From: Acidimicrobiaceae bacterium
Lineage (GTDB): Bacteria; Actinomycetota; Acidimicrobiia; Acidimicrobiales; RAAP-2
DNA length: 64,000 nt
Assembly (NCBI GenBank): GCA_947372925.1
Contig: CANBVQ010000002.1
Location: 1 to 64,000, forward strand
Reading direction: 5' to 3'
Made by a program: the position numbers and the translations under genes. The notes under the pieces are model-generated. The model did no database searches and was not told the DNA's origin. It saw only the letters and a program-made list of their open reading frames with translations. How positions within the stretch are numbered: position 1 is the first letter of the stretch; each line of letters starts with the position of its first letter. Of the stretch, positions 43,417 through 53,152 are shown one piece after another.

Positions 43417-45158
43417 TTTTTCAAGGAGTCAATCGCGCGTTCCAAGACGCGCGCCGTAGAGGCACGTCCCGCAGAACCCGGTGCGGGGTCATCGCCCACG
43501 ATGTAACGAATCTGTCCAGCCTCATCAATGATGTAAATGACGTTGGTGTGGATACTCATGCCGTGCTCACCACCGGAGGTCACGGTGATGCCATAAAGGC
43601 TGAACACATCGACGAGCTGTTGCGCTGAACCGTTTAGGAAGTACACGTTATTCGTGTTCGCCAAGTCGTATTCACCCATGAAGTGCGAAATGTCAGTCGC
43701 ACTGTGATCTTGAAGATTGGCCGCTACCACCACCATGGCGACTTGGCGGTCGGAGTTTGCGTAGTGATTAACAACATCAAGTAACTGGTGCCCAATTTGA
43801 GGACACTCCTCGTAGCAAACCGGATCGAGGAAACTCAACAGAATGACCTCACCACGATGCTCGCCGAGTGAAAAAGGTTCGCCCTGATGGTCGGTGAGTT
43901 CGAAGGGTGGGGCGGGAGCCGACACCGCCGAGACATCACCGTTGTAGACCTGGTACAGCGTTGCCTCCACGGGGCGCATGAGGGCGCCGCCCCCGATAAC
44001 GACTCCAACAAGCAGCGCCGCTGATCCGAGGGCGATAGCGGCGTTAGCGAAGGCCGCTCGACCGTGTGGACCAACGCGAAGAGACAAGGGTGCCGCAGTG
44101 CGCATTCCGGGGCTGACGGTAAAGCTAATGAGCGCCACGAGAATCAGTGAGTTTGGATCAGTGGCAAGTCCTCCGAACAGCCCCGTGTCTTGAATCAAGA
44201 CCCAGCCGGCGAGCGAACCGATCACGAGAGAACGCGCGGGCCACGCGAAGCCCGACACGGTGCTACGCCAGAGTCCAACCCCGGTGGTCATCATCCAGAC
44301 CACCAGCATGATGTTGATCCCCGGGCCGGCCGCGCGTACGACACCAGCAAAAACATGTCCGAGCCCTGCCAGCAATCCCGGCTGAGGCACCTCGGTCATT
44401 TCGAGAATCATCGCGTTTAGCGCATTGTCCTGCCCGTTGGACCAGAACCCATTGTTAGGTAGCGCCTGGAGAATGGCGCCGAGAATCAGAATTCCCCCGA
44501 GTAGGCGTGTAACCACGGCCTGATAGACGTGAGGGAAGCGTTCCGTCGACATTGCGACCGCGAAGCCGGCTATGACGTAGAAGATTGGGGCGCCAGGCCA
44601 ACCGAAGAGGAACGATGGCGCGTGGCCAAACAGTCCACCGAAGCCAGTAACGATCCAAATAATCAGTGCCCAAATGGCCGACAGCCTGCCAGCGATTCGG
44701 CTCGTCCGGCCGCTAGAGCTGAGCAGAAGAATTCCGAGGCCCAGCTGCAGCCAAACAACAGACTGCGCCAAGGCGATGGGATGTTGATTCCAAAGCTCCA
44801 CCGCACCGTTGATGACGCCGTGCCACCACGTTGGCGCCGCTTCCTTCGACGGTTCTAGAACTTGGCTGCCGAGACCCAAAGGCATAGCCGTCTGCAGCTG
44901 AAGAATTCCATCGAGAATCCAGAGCAGTCCAAGTCCGGTTCGCAGAATGGTCCGCCCTCGCGGTTCGCTCCATTCTGGCGAGTTAAATCCGCCGCGAACA
45001 CTGCGCAGGGCCAGAAGCACTGAGAGCAGCACAGCGATGCCCAGTAGCCAAACAAAATTCGAGTGGAGTCCTTCGCGAAAGAGATTCACGATGGTGGGGT
45101 TATGGACGTCGACCCCTTGACCCATTCCCGGCATTACTCCGTGAGCCATTCGCAGCAT
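43413..45158 (-). CDS. Polytopic membrane domain fused to a SCO1/SenC domain
   Basis: About 380 aa of TM helices followed by a SCO domain (FLDPVCYEECPQIG CxxxC; HTNVIYIIDEAGQIRYI distal His). Confidence 0.85.
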   Translation of the reverse strand: MLRMAHGVMPGMGQGVDVHNPTIVNLFREGLHSNFVWLLGIAVLLSVLLALRSVRGGFNSPEWSEPRGRTILRTGLGLLWILDGILQLQTAMPLGLGSQVLEPSKEAAPTWWHGVINGAVELWNQHPIALAQSVVWLQLGLGILLLSSSGRTSRIAGRLSAIWALIIWIVTGFGGLFGHAPSFLFGWPGAPIFYVIAGFAVAMSTERFPHVYQAVVTRLLGGILILGAILQALPNNGFWSNGQDNALNAMILEMTEVPQPGLLAGLGHVFAGVVRAAGPGINIMLVVWMMTTGVGLWRSTVSGFAWPARSLVIGSLAGWVLIQDTGLFGGLATDPNSLILVALISFTVSPGMRTAAPLSLRVGPHGRAAFANAAIALGSAALLVGVVIGGGALMRPVEATLYQVYNGDVSAVSAPAPPFELTDHQGEPFSLGEHRGEVILLSFLDPVCYEECPQIGHQLLDVVNHYANSDRQVAMVVVAANLQDHSATDISHFMGEYDLANTNNVYFLNGSAQQLVDVFSLYGITVTSGGEHGMSIHTNVIYIIDEAGQIRYIVGDDPAPGSAGRASTARVLERAIDSLKK

Positions 45159-45169
45159 TACAAACTCGC

Positions 45170-45577
45170 TTACTTATCCGCGTACCACGTGGCGAAACAT
45201 GCCGACAGCACACCATTAACAAAACCTGGACTGCCATCAGTGGAGTAGGCCTTGGCCAGCTCCACAGCTTCATCAATAACTACCGCGGTAGGCGGGCAGT
45301 CAGGTAGACGTATTTCGCACAGTGCCAACATCATGATGAGTCGGTCCACGAGGGGCATCCGATCAAACTGCCAATCATTGGCGTGCGAACTAATGATCTC
45401 TTTAGCCCACCCCTTGTGAGTCTCAAAACTCTCGAGCAACGCGAATGCGTACGCGTCAGGGCGGAGGGGAAGTTCAGTTAGGACCGATTCAACTGAGCGT
45501 TCTTTGATTGCTGCTTCGTACGCCACTTCGAGGGCACGTTCGCGAGCCCGATGACGTTGTTCGCCCAGTTCGCTCAC
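45170..45577 (-). CDS. nusB: Transcription antitermination factor NusB
   Basis: RHRARERALEVAYEA; PPTAVVIDEAVELAKAYSTDGSPGFVNGVL. Confidence 0.95.
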   Translation of the reverse strand: MSELGEQRHRARERALEVAYEAAIKERSVESVLTELPLRPDAYAFALLESFETHKGWAKEIISSHANDWQFDRMPLVDRLIMMLALCEIRLPDCPPTAVVIDEAVELAKAYSTDGSPGFVNGVLSACFATWYADK

Positions 45578-45580
45578 CGG

Positions 45581-46147
45581 TTAGGCCCGTGTGATGTAGT
45601 CGCCGGTGCGCGTATCTACCTTGATGTTTTCACCGGGTCCCACAAAGAGAGGTACCTGTACCACGAAACCTGTCTCCAAAGTGGCGGGCTTGCGGGCACC
45701 AGAAACACGGTCGCCTTGAACACCGGGTTCGGTCTCGGTAATGATGAGTTCGACCGAAGCGGGCATTTCCACGCCGATCACTTCTTCGTTGTGCAAGATA
45801 ACGAGAGCCTTGCCGGACTCCTTGAGAAAGTTGATAGCCGTTCCCAAGGATTTTTCCTGCACGGGGATCTGGTCGTAGTTGGTCTGGTCCATGAAGACGT
45901 AGTCCTCACCGTCGCGGTACAGGTACTGCATGTCCCGCTTGTCGATGATGGCCTGCTCCAGACGTTCGTCGGCACGGTACGTACGTTCGATGACCTGACC
46001 GGTTCGGAGGTTGCGCAGCTTGGTGCGCACAAAGGCGCCACCCTTGCCGGGCTTGACGTGCTGGAACTCGATAATGGTGAACAGACCATCTTCAACGTTC
46101 AGCGTTACGCCGTTCTTAATGTCGTTACTGGAAATTGCGGGCATCAC
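45581..46147 (-). CDS. efp: Elongation factor P
   Basis: EFQHVKPGKGGAFVRTKLRNLRTGQVIERTYRADE; GDRVSGARKPATLETG. Confidence 0.97.
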   Translation of the reverse strand: MMPAISSNDIKNGVTLNVEDGLFTIIEFQHVKPGKGGAFVRTKLRNLRTGQVIERTYRADERLEQAIIDKRDMQYLYRDGEDYVFMDQTNYDQIPVQEKSLGTAINFLKESGKALVILHNEEVIGVEMPASVELIITETEPGVQGDRVSGARKPATLETGFVVQVPLFVGPGENIKVDTRTGDYITRA

Positions 46148-46201
46148 TGACCTAACTCTTCATTTCGTGCGTGGTTAGTGTACGCCCTGCGGCGTGAATT
46201 C

Positions 46202-46642
46202 CTATGCCTTCAGATGTGCGAGGACGGCGTGAGCTGCCAATTCATACCCGAGGGCGCCAAATCCCGCAATGGAGCCACTCACAGCCCCAGCGACCGTGGA
46301 GAGGTGACGGAAAGGCTCACGGGCGGCTGGATTCGAGAGGTGAACTTCAATCTTGGGTCCGCTGAACGTCTCCAGGGCATCGCGTAGCGCCCAAGAGCTG
46401 TGGGTTAGCGCTCCGGGATTGAAGACAATCGCCACCGCATTTGTTCGTGCCTCGTGAATTGTCTCAATCAGCGTGGCTTCAGAGTTCGACTGCAAGGAGT
46501 GGACCGAAAAGCCGGCCGGCGTCACGACTGCGGTGAATCGACGCTCGTGGTCGGCGAGCGTTTCTTTCCCGTAGATCTCGGGACTGCGCTCCCCCAGAAG
46601 ATTCAAATTCGGACCCGATAGGAACAGGATTACACCACTCAT
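46202..46642 (-). CDS. aroQ: 3-dehydroquinate dehydratase, type II
   Basis: FLSGPNLNLLGERSPEIYG; FNPGALTHSSWALRDAL. Confidence 0.96.
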   Translation of the reverse strand: MSGVILFLSGPNLNLLGERSPEIYGKETLADHERRFTAVVTPAGFSVHSLQSNSEATLIETIHEARTNAVAIVFNPGALTHSSWALRDALETFSGPKIEVHLSNPAAREPFRHLSTVAGAVSGSIAGFGALGYELAAHAVLAHLKA

Positions 46643-47688
46643 TTGACTCCTCCAAATGCTTCGAGAACAATTTCCACGTCACGACGGCTGATACCCGAGA
46701 CGGTTTCAAACCCATTCAACCCTGGCAGAACAAACGTTAGATCGTGGTGGGCCTTCTTATCTTTCGCCATGGCATTGATCAGGGCGTCAATAGAGAGGCC
46801 CTGAGGCAACTCAGCGTGCAGCCCGAAGACACTGAGTGCTTCGTCGTGGCTCGCCACTGCATCATCGCCAACACGGCCCAGATGGCGGGCGAGACGCACC
46901 GCAAACGCCAACCCAATGGCGACGGCCTCGCCGTGACGAATATCAAGCTCCTGGCCGCCAAGTTCTAGTGCTTCAATCGCGTGGGCCAACGTGTGGCCAT
47001 AGTTCAAGAGGGCGCGCAGGCCGCCTTCGCGCTCATCGGCCGACACGATGCGGGCCTTTAGCTCAACGGCCAAGAGAACCTGGTCCTCCAACGAGAGGGC
47101 TGACATCATTGGAGGTGTCAAGCCATCAAGGAGGCAGCACTTCACGATTTCACCGCGACCGTTGAGAATCTCTCGGGGTGGAAGTGTTTCGAGGAAGTCG
47201 AGATCACAGAGGACAGCGAGGGGTTGATGGAAGGCGCCCATCAAGTTCTTCCCCGTCACCAGATTGACGGCCGTCTTGCCCCCAATGGCGGCATCAACTT
47301 GGGCTACAAGCGACGTAGCAACGTGGACGACTGCAATTCCACGGAGATAGACCGCCGCGGCGAATCCCGCCAAATCGGTGACCGCCCCACCGCCAACACC
47401 GACCACCACGTCGTGACGTGAGAGTTCGAGCTTGGAAAACTCCGTACAGAGGCGTTCAACCTGAGCTGCCGACTTGGCCTCTTCGCCATCGGGCACGGTG
47501 ATGGTCGTAGTGGGCAGTCCAGTTTCAAAATCGGCCCAAGGTTGGCCGAGGAGCGACTCCGAGGTGACAAGTACGGCCCGTGCGGCTCGAGGCGCTTTAG
47601 CGGCGATGGCCTCAGCCAGCTGGTGACGCACACCATGCCCCACGACAACCATGTAGGAGCGATCGGCGAGCAGAACTGGAACCTTCAT
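46639..47688 (-). CDS. aroB: 3-dehydroquinate synthase
   Basis: GVGGGAVTDLAGFAAAVYLRG; LLNYGHTLAHAIE. Confidence 0.97.
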   Translation of the reverse strand: MKVPVLLADRSYMVVVGHGVRHQLAEAIAAKAPRAARAVLVTSESLLGQPWADFETGLPTTTITVPDGEEAKSAAQVERLCTEFSKLELSRHDVVVGVGGGAVTDLAGFAAAVYLRGIAVVHVATSLVAQVDAAIGGKTAVNLVTGKNLMGAFHQPLAVLCDLDFLETLPPREILNGRGEIVKCCLLDGLTPPMMSALSLEDQVLLAVELKARIVSADEREGGLRALLNYGHTLAHAIEALELGGQELDIRHGEAVAIGLAFAVRLARHLGRVGDDAVASHDEALSVFGLHAELPQGLSIDALINAMAKDKKAHHDLTFVLPGLNGFETVSGISRRDVEIVLEAFGGVK

Positions 47689-47693
47689 GCCTG

Positions 47694-48188
47694 TCATATT
47701 CTCACGCATTCAAGAACGTGCTCAACCACTTCACCCAGAGAACCATTGGCATCAATCTGCGTAGTGGCAACTTCGCGATACCAAGCCTCACGCTCGTTAC
47801 GCAATTGACCTAGACGTTGAGCCAAATCGCCAGCCAACAAAGGCCTGTCCCCCGCCTGGGCTCGCCTCATCAACACGTCGACATCGGCGTCCAGCCAAAC
47901 AACCATCGGCTCCCGCTTCAAGAGATCACGACACTCTTCAGTTACGACTACCCCGCCGCCGGTAGCAATGACGATGTCCTCTTCGAGCAAGGTGCGTAGT
48001 AGCGCCAACTCAATGGCTCGAAAGGCTGGTTCGCCCTGCTCGCGAATGATGTCCGGGGCGGACGCTCCCACCTGGCTCGAGATAGCGGCATCGAGGTCGA
48101 CGAAGCTGATCTGCAGGGCGCCGGCTACCGCCGGGCCCACCGTGGACTTACCTACGCCCGGGAGTCCTACTAAGACAATCCGGGCCAC
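47694..48188 (-). CDS. aroK: Shikimate kinase
   Basis: IVLVGLPGVGKSTVG P-loop; ATGGGVVV. Confidence 0.96.
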   Translation of the reverse strand: MARIVLVGLPGVGKSTVGPAVAGALQISFVDLDAAISSQVGASAPDIIREQGEPAFRAIELALLRTLLEEDIVIATGGGVVVTEECRDLLKREPMVVWLDADVDVLMRRAQAGDRPLLAGDLAQRLGQLRNEREAWYREVATTQIDANGSLGEVVEHVLECVRI

Positions 48189-48190
48189 GA

Positions 48191-49381
48191 CTACTCGGGT
48201 CGAGCAGCGCTCGGGGTCTCACCCATGTGCTGGAGATAGTTATCGGCGTTCCGCTTGAACTCGGCGACAGAGTCGCCTCCGAATTTGCGCAGCGCTTCGC
48301 TAGCGAGCACGAGGGCCGTCATCGCCTCGGCGATAACTCCCAAAGCCGGTACGGCAGTCACGTCGGTGCGCTCCTTGAAGGAGACCGTTGACTCGCCAGT
48401 GGACACATCGACCGTCTCAAGTACTGGTCGGTTCAGTGAGGCCAAGGGCTTCATGGAGACGCGCGCAATTAGCGGGGCTCCACTCGTCATGCCGCCTTCC
48501 AGGCCGCCGGCGTGGTCGGTGCGGCGCATGAAGCCACCGCTGGAGTGCGCGCTGGTATCAACCGCAATGGCGTCGTGAGCGACCGATCCGCGCTGCGTGG
48601 CCTGAGCCATGCCGTCACCAATCTCTACGGCCTTAACCGCTTGAATGCTCATGAGTGCTCCGGCGAGCAGCCCGTCCATCTTGCGGTCCCAGTGCACGTG
48701 ACTACCGAGTCCGGCGGGTACGCCGTACGCGATTACCTCGGCGACGCCACCGAGGGAGTCGCCCTCTTTCGCCGCTGCCTTGATTTCCGTAATCATCGCC
48801 GCTTCAACCTCGGGGTTATTGCAACGAACTTCACTCTCGTCAATACGATTGAGATCCTTGGCTCCAGGTCGATCTTGTGAATCACTGGCGACCGCACCAA
48901 TGCGAACCACGTGACTCACGATGTCGATACCCAGCTCGGCGAGTAAGGCTTTAGCCAATGCTCCGGCCGCGACGCGGGCGGTCGTCTCACGGGCACTCGC
49001 ACGCTCCAGGACATCACGGGCATCGTCGAAGCCGTACTTCTGCATGCCGACGAGATCGGCGTGACCAGGACGAGGGGCCGTCAATTTGGTCGTCGGCGTG
49101 CCGGGTGCGACCGACATCTCCACTTCCCACTTAGGCCACTCCGTATTGAGAATCTCGATTGCCACGGGCGATCCCAAGGTCCGACCGTGGCGGACACCAC
49201 CGGTAATACGAATTTCGTCACGTTCAAAACGCATGCGTGGGCCGCGGCCATAGCCGAGACGGCGTCGGGCAAGCTGGTCCCCGATTTGCTCCACCGAAAT
49301 AGGTAGTCCGGCCGGAAGACCTTCGACAATGACGGTCAATGACGGGCCGTGGCTTTCGCCGGCAGTTAGAAAGCGCAACAT
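48191..49381 (-). CDS. aroC: Chorismate synthase
   Basis: RFLTAGESHGPSL; RRLGYGRGPRMRFERD. Confidence 0.97.
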   Translation of the reverse strand: MLRFLTAGESHGPSLTVIVEGLPAGLPISVEQIGDQLARRRLGYGRGPRMRFERDEIRITGGVRHGRTLGSPVAIEILNTEWPKWEVEMSVAPGTPTTKLTAPRPGHADLVGMQKYGFDDARDVLERASARETTARVAAGALAKALLAELGIDIVSHVVRIGAVASDSQDRPGAKDLNRIDESEVRCNNPEVEAAMITEIKAAAKEGDSLGGVAEVIAYGVPAGLGSHVHWDRKMDGLLAGALMSIQAVKAVEIGDGMAQATQRGSVAHDAIAVDTSAHSSGGFMRRTDHAGGLEGGMTSGAPLIARVSMKPLASLNRPVLETVDVSTGESTVSFKERTDVTAVPALGVIAEAMTALVLASEALRKFGGDSVAEFKRNADNYLQHMGETPSAARPE

Positions 49382-49395
49382 AGGTAGAGCCTAGT

Positions 49396-49416
49396 AAAAA
49401 ACGGCTCGCGGACCCG
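49396..49416 (-). terminator. Candidate intrinsic terminator after nfuA
   Basis: On the minus strand, CGGGTC-CGC-GAGCCG stem (one mismatch) followed by TTTTTT. Confidence 0.45.
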
Positions 49417-49421
49417 AAGGT

Positions 49422-50069
49422 CTAACGCTCGTAGAAGGGATTTGAGCCTGAGTCGTGGTCTGTGACGTCAACGACTCCGACGAGCACGGGAATCTCTTCC
49501 TTCAGCGTCGTCTCAATACCCTGCGAGAGCGTCATGCGGCTCATGGCGCATCCCTGGCATCCGCCGGAGAGGCGGACGTAGGCAATCTTCTCGTCGTCGT
49601 CGAGAGCCACCAGGTCGGCACGACCACCGTGGGATGCGATGGAGGGGTTGATGGCAGCCTCGAGAACTTCGAGCGCCTTCACGGCCAGAGCGCCACCGAG
49701 GCCCTTGGCCAAAATGTCAGCCGGAACTCCGGGGTTCATCTCTTCGGAGGTTGGCGAGTTGGGGTTGACCAGCACGAGTCCGCCGCCGTTGTCGTCGGAG
49801 AACTCGAGTCGAGATCCGCGGAGACGGGCCGCGCTCTTCACGGGCACAACAATCGTGATGTCTCCGTCGAGGACAATCTCTACGGGCTCTTCGAGTCCAT
49901 CTTTGTCCTGGAAGAAGAGGTCGTATGAGTAGCCCGCACCACGCACGCCGGTCACTTCGACCCAGAGGCCCAGTGAGTCGTGATTCTCTTCATTAGCCAA
50001 CGCGTCCATCACGATGGTTCGCGCTTCGGGCGTCAGGGTAATTAGGGGCGTGGACTCTGATGTGGTCAT
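49422..50069 (-). CDS. nfuA: NifU C-terminal-domain Fe-S carrier (NfuA-like)
   Basis: C-terminal LSGGCQGCAMSRMTLSQGIE (CxxC NifU domain) and an N-terminal HesB-like region. Confidence 0.85.
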   Translation of the reverse strand: MTTSESTPLITLTPEARTIVMDALANEENHDSLGLWVEVTGVRGAGYSYDLFFQDKDGLEEPVEIVLDGDITIVVPVKSAARLRGSRLEFSDDNGGGLVLVNPNSPTSEEMNPGVPADILAKGLGGALAVKALEVLEAAINPSIASHGGRADLVALDDDEKIAYVRLSGGCQGCAMSRMTLSQGIETTLKEEIPVLVGVVDVTDHDSGSNPFYER

Positions 50070-50124
50070 GAGTGAAAGTCTAAAGGTCACCTATCTCGCA
50101 GAAAACAACTACTAACTTGGCATC

Positions 50125-50850
50125 GTGAGTGAAGCACCCCTAAAAGCCCATGAATGGATCAGTTTTGAAGATGCCGACGAGGAGCGCACGTGGGTCTTTG
50201 ACGTCACGTTCCTAGAGAGCAACTGGACCTGCATATTTGGCAACGGATGCCAGGGAGTTCTCACCAGCCCCGCCGAAGAGCTAGTCCAAGGGTGCTGTAG
50301 CCATGGTGCCCACTTTGTTGACAAGCAAGACACCAAGCGTGTCGAGAAGGCCGCCAAGCGCCTCACGGCCGACCAGTGGCAATTTAAGAACAAGGGCAAA
50401 GACGGGATTACTAAGACCGACAAGGATGGCGACACCACCACCAAGCTCGTCAAGGGTGCTTGCATCTTCTTGAACCGACCCGATTTCCACCGTGGTGCCG
50501 GATGCGCCCTTCACGTCTTGTCAATGGACACCGGGGAAAGTTACATTCCGCTGAAGCCCGAGGTCTGCTGGCAACTCCCCTTGCGCCGAGAAGAAGAAGT
50601 GGCTGATAACGGCCACATCACCTCCACCATCATGCAGTGGGACCGCAAGCACTGGGGCGAAGGCGGCGATGAATTCCACTGGTGGTGCACCGAGTCACCT
50701 GACGCCTTCATCGGCAAGAGCCGGGTGGTCGATTCAATGAGTGAAGAAATTATTGCGATGGTCGGTCAAAAGACGTACGACACATTGTTGAACTACTTAG
50801 CGGCACGACACGCAACTCCCGTGCCACACCCGGCTATTCGCCGGCGTTAG
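50125..50850 (+). CDS. Conserved Cys-rich protein, possibly CxxCxxCC/YkgJ-like metal-binding
   Basis: WTCIFGNGCQG...QGCCSHG...KGACIFLN...GAGCALH...CWQLPLR; GTG start with TAACTT 6 nt upstream. Confidence 0.55.
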   Translation: MSEAPLKAHEWISFEDADEERTWVFDVTFLESNWTCIFGNGCQGVLTSPAEELVQGCCSHGAHFVDKQDTKRVEKAAKRLTADQWQFKNKGKDGITKTDKDGDTTTKLVKGACIFLNRPDFHRGAGCALHVLSMDTGESYIPLKPEVCWQLPLRREEEVADNGHITSTIMQWDRKHWGEGGDEFHWWCTESPDAFIGKSRVVDSMSEEIIAMVGQKTYDTLLNYLAARHATPVPHPAIRRR

Positions 50851-51062
50851 TCCTCGGTACGAAGCGGATCTTCGTCGTCGCTGAACTGCGCACGGGGCAA
50901 GCCGCCAAGAATTTCTTCAAAACGGTCTTCTTCCGCACGGCACCACTCAGCGTGCACGTCTTCTGGCTCGGCTCCACACTCGTCACAGGCAACCGCCCGT
51001 GGACCAGTGGTGTGCTTCAATTCGCGTGCTTCGACGAAGCGACGGTGGCGACCCTTTTTCAC
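50847..51062 (-). CDS. Small zinc-ribbon-like protein
   Basis: MKKGRHRRFVEARELKH...ACDECGAEPEDVHAEWC; GGAG before the GTG at 51062. Confidence 0.55.
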   Translation of the reverse strand: MKKGRHRRFVEARELKHTTGPRAVACDECGAEPEDVHAEWCRAEEDRFEEILGGLPRAQFSDDEDPLRTED

Positions 51063-51175
51063 AACAACTCCTCGCTGGTCCCGCATATGGCAAGACGGAG
51101 ACTGAGGAACAACGAAGTTCCGAACAGGCAGTCTACCGACTCGAGGTGACTTGACTGCGCCCATAGCATGGGACC

Positions 51176-51400
51176 GTGGCTGAATCCTTTAATCCCCAAG
51201 ACATGGTCCTTCGATTTCGCGAGCGTGCCGACGCCGTCCAGCGACGGGGCCTGCCGCCAATTGAGGGCGCCGATCGCCAGCGTTTCATAGAGGCGGCGCG
51301 GCTCGACTTCCAGGACTACGCCATGATTGGTGACGCCACCGCCACACTCGAAGATGGCATTTTGCGACTCGAGATCGACCTGCGACCACCGAGCAACTAG
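51176..51400 (+). CDS. Small conserved hypothetical protein
   Basis: 74 aa; TAGCAT 6 nt upstream of GTG; ends 1 bp from the convergent gene. Confidence 0.55.
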   Translation: MAESFNPQDMVLRFRERADAVQRRGLPPIEGADRQRFIEAARLDFQDYAMIGDATATLEDGILRLEIDLRPPSN

Positions 51401-51401
51401 C

Positions 51402-51851
51402 TCAGCGGGGGGTTCCGGTCCGACCAAGGACCCGGTAGAGACGAAGCATCCCGAAATAGAGATCGCCAAAGCCCTGACTAAAATTCTTAAGGGCGGCCGC
51501 CCTCTTGGCGGGGTTGGTCGCCGCTTCGTCACACTGTGTGGTGGCTGTCGCGAGGGTGTCGTACCCCTGGGCCAGGAGTTCGGTGGCCTGCGTGTCAGGA
51601 GTCGGCAGATGATCATTGGCTCCATGGATCTCAAGGTTGAGAACGCTGCAGAGCGTATGGAGATCGGCCTGCGTCGACGATGGTGCACGGAGATACTTCA
51701 CCGTCTTACTGATGTCGGCGTGGAGGGCGTGGTACCCCTTGTCCTGATTCGCTTCATTCATCCACTTGACCGTTAGGGCTTTGGTGGTCGTCGTGCCACA
51801 ACCCGCCAGGACCAGTCCGCAAACAACAATGATCGCTACGGTGCGCTTCAC
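51402..51851 (-). CDS. Putative lipoprotein
   Basis: Signal peptide with lipobox (VLAGC); overlaps the tyrS stop. Confidence 0.65.
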   Translation of the reverse strand: MKRTVAIIVVCGLVLAGCGTTTTKALTVKWMNEANQDKGYHALHADISKTVKYLRAPSSTQADLHTLCSVLNLEIHGANDHLPTPDTQATELLAQGYDTLATATTQCDEAATNPAKRAAALKNFSQGFGDLYFGMLRLYRVLGRTGTPR

Positions 51852-53122
51852 GCGAGGACGACGAGGTGGGTCTGTCGACGACCACGGCGGAGCACTACGT
51901 AACGATCGTGGAGCACGTCAGAGAAATCAACGGTTTCGCGTTCGGCCTTGAGGTTGTTCAAATAGACCCCGCCCTGATCAATGAAACGTCGAGCCTCGCC
52001 TCGCGACGTCGCCAGGCCGGACTCCACCAAAAGATCGAGCAGTGGTGCGCCCTCCATGATGGCCTGGCGGCTCACCGTCGAAGACGGCGCATCGGCCATT
52101 ACTTGCATCAGCGTTGCTTCATCGAGATCGCGAATCGCTTCGGAAAACAGTGCCCGACCGGCCTGCTCGGCGGCCTGGGCCACCTCACGACTGTGCACGT
52201 ACGCCACGACTTCATTGGCGAGGGTTCGCTGCGCCAATCGCTCGTGCGCCCGCTCCTTGGTCGCCACGTCGAGCTCATTGATTTCATCGTGCGTGAGGAA
52301 GGTGAAGGATTTAAGGAGATGAATGACCAGGCTGTCTTCAGTATTCAAGAAGAACTGGTGCATCGCGAAGGGAGAAGTCATCTCGGGGTCGAGATACATC
52401 GCCCCCGACTCAGACTTACCGAACTTGGTGCCGTCCGACTTCACGAGGAGCGGCGAAGTCACGCCGAAGGCTGAGCCGCCGGCCACCTTGCGAACAAGTT
52501 CGGCGCCCATGGTGATATTGCCCCACTGGTCGGAACCTCCGAGCTGCATGGTGCAACCATGTGCCTGATACAGGTGGAGGAAGTCGTACGCCTGGAGCAG
52601 CATGTAGGAAAACTCAGTGAATGAGATTCCCACGTCGGGCCGATCAAGGCGACTCTTCACGGAGTCCTTGGCAATCATCTGATTCACCGTGAAGTGCTTT
52701 CCGGTATCGCGCAGGAAATCAGTGAGAGAAATAGTGGTTAACCAGTCAGCGTTGTTAAGCAACAGGGCCTGACTCGAACCCGCGGTTGACGAGAAATCCA
52801 GGAACTTTTCTAACTGTCGACGGATACCGGACACATTCTCCTGAAGCTCATCCATGGAGAGCAGCTGACGCTCCGTGGCCTTGTGGCTAGGGTCGCCAAT
52901 GAGCCCCGTTCCCCCACCGGCTAGGGCGATGGGGCGATTTCCCGCGAGCTGGAGTCGGCGCATGCTCGTCAGTTGGAGCAGGTTTCCGAGGTGTAGAGAT
53001 TTTGCGGTGGGATCAAATCCGGCGTAGAGCGTGACGGCTCCAGCATCCAACTGGCCAAAGATGGCCTCATCTGTGAACTGGTGAAGAATGTTGCGAAATT
53101 CCCAGTCTTCCCGAATACCCAT
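51848..53122 (-). CDS. tyrS: Tyrosyl-tRNA synthetase
   Basis: AGFDPTAKSLHLGNLLQL; KFGKSESGAMYLDP (KMSKS-type loop); C-terminal S4-like domain. Confidence 0.97.
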   Translation of the reverse strand: MGIREDWEFRNILHQFTDEAIFGQLDAGAVTLYAGFDPTAKSLHLGNLLQLTSMRRLQLAGNRPIALAGGGTGLIGDPSHKATERQLLSMDELQENVSGIRRQLEKFLDFSSTAGSSQALLLNNADWLTTISLTDFLRDTGKHFTVNQMIAKDSVKSRLDRPDVGISFTEFSYMLLQAYDFLHLYQAHGCTMQLGGSDQWGNITMGAELVRKVAGGSAFGVTSPLLVKSDGTKFGKSESGAMYLDPEMTSPFAMHQFFLNTEDSLVIHLLKSFTFLTHDEINELDVATKERAHERLAQRTLANEVVAYVHSREVAQAAEQAGRALFSEAIRDLDEATLMQVMADAPSSTVSRQAIMEGAPLLDLLVESGLATSRGEARRFIDQGGVYLNNLKAERETVDFSDVLHDRYVVLRRGRRQTHLVVLA

Positions 53123-53152
53123 AGTCAAAGTGTAGAAGACGCCTGTTGAGAA

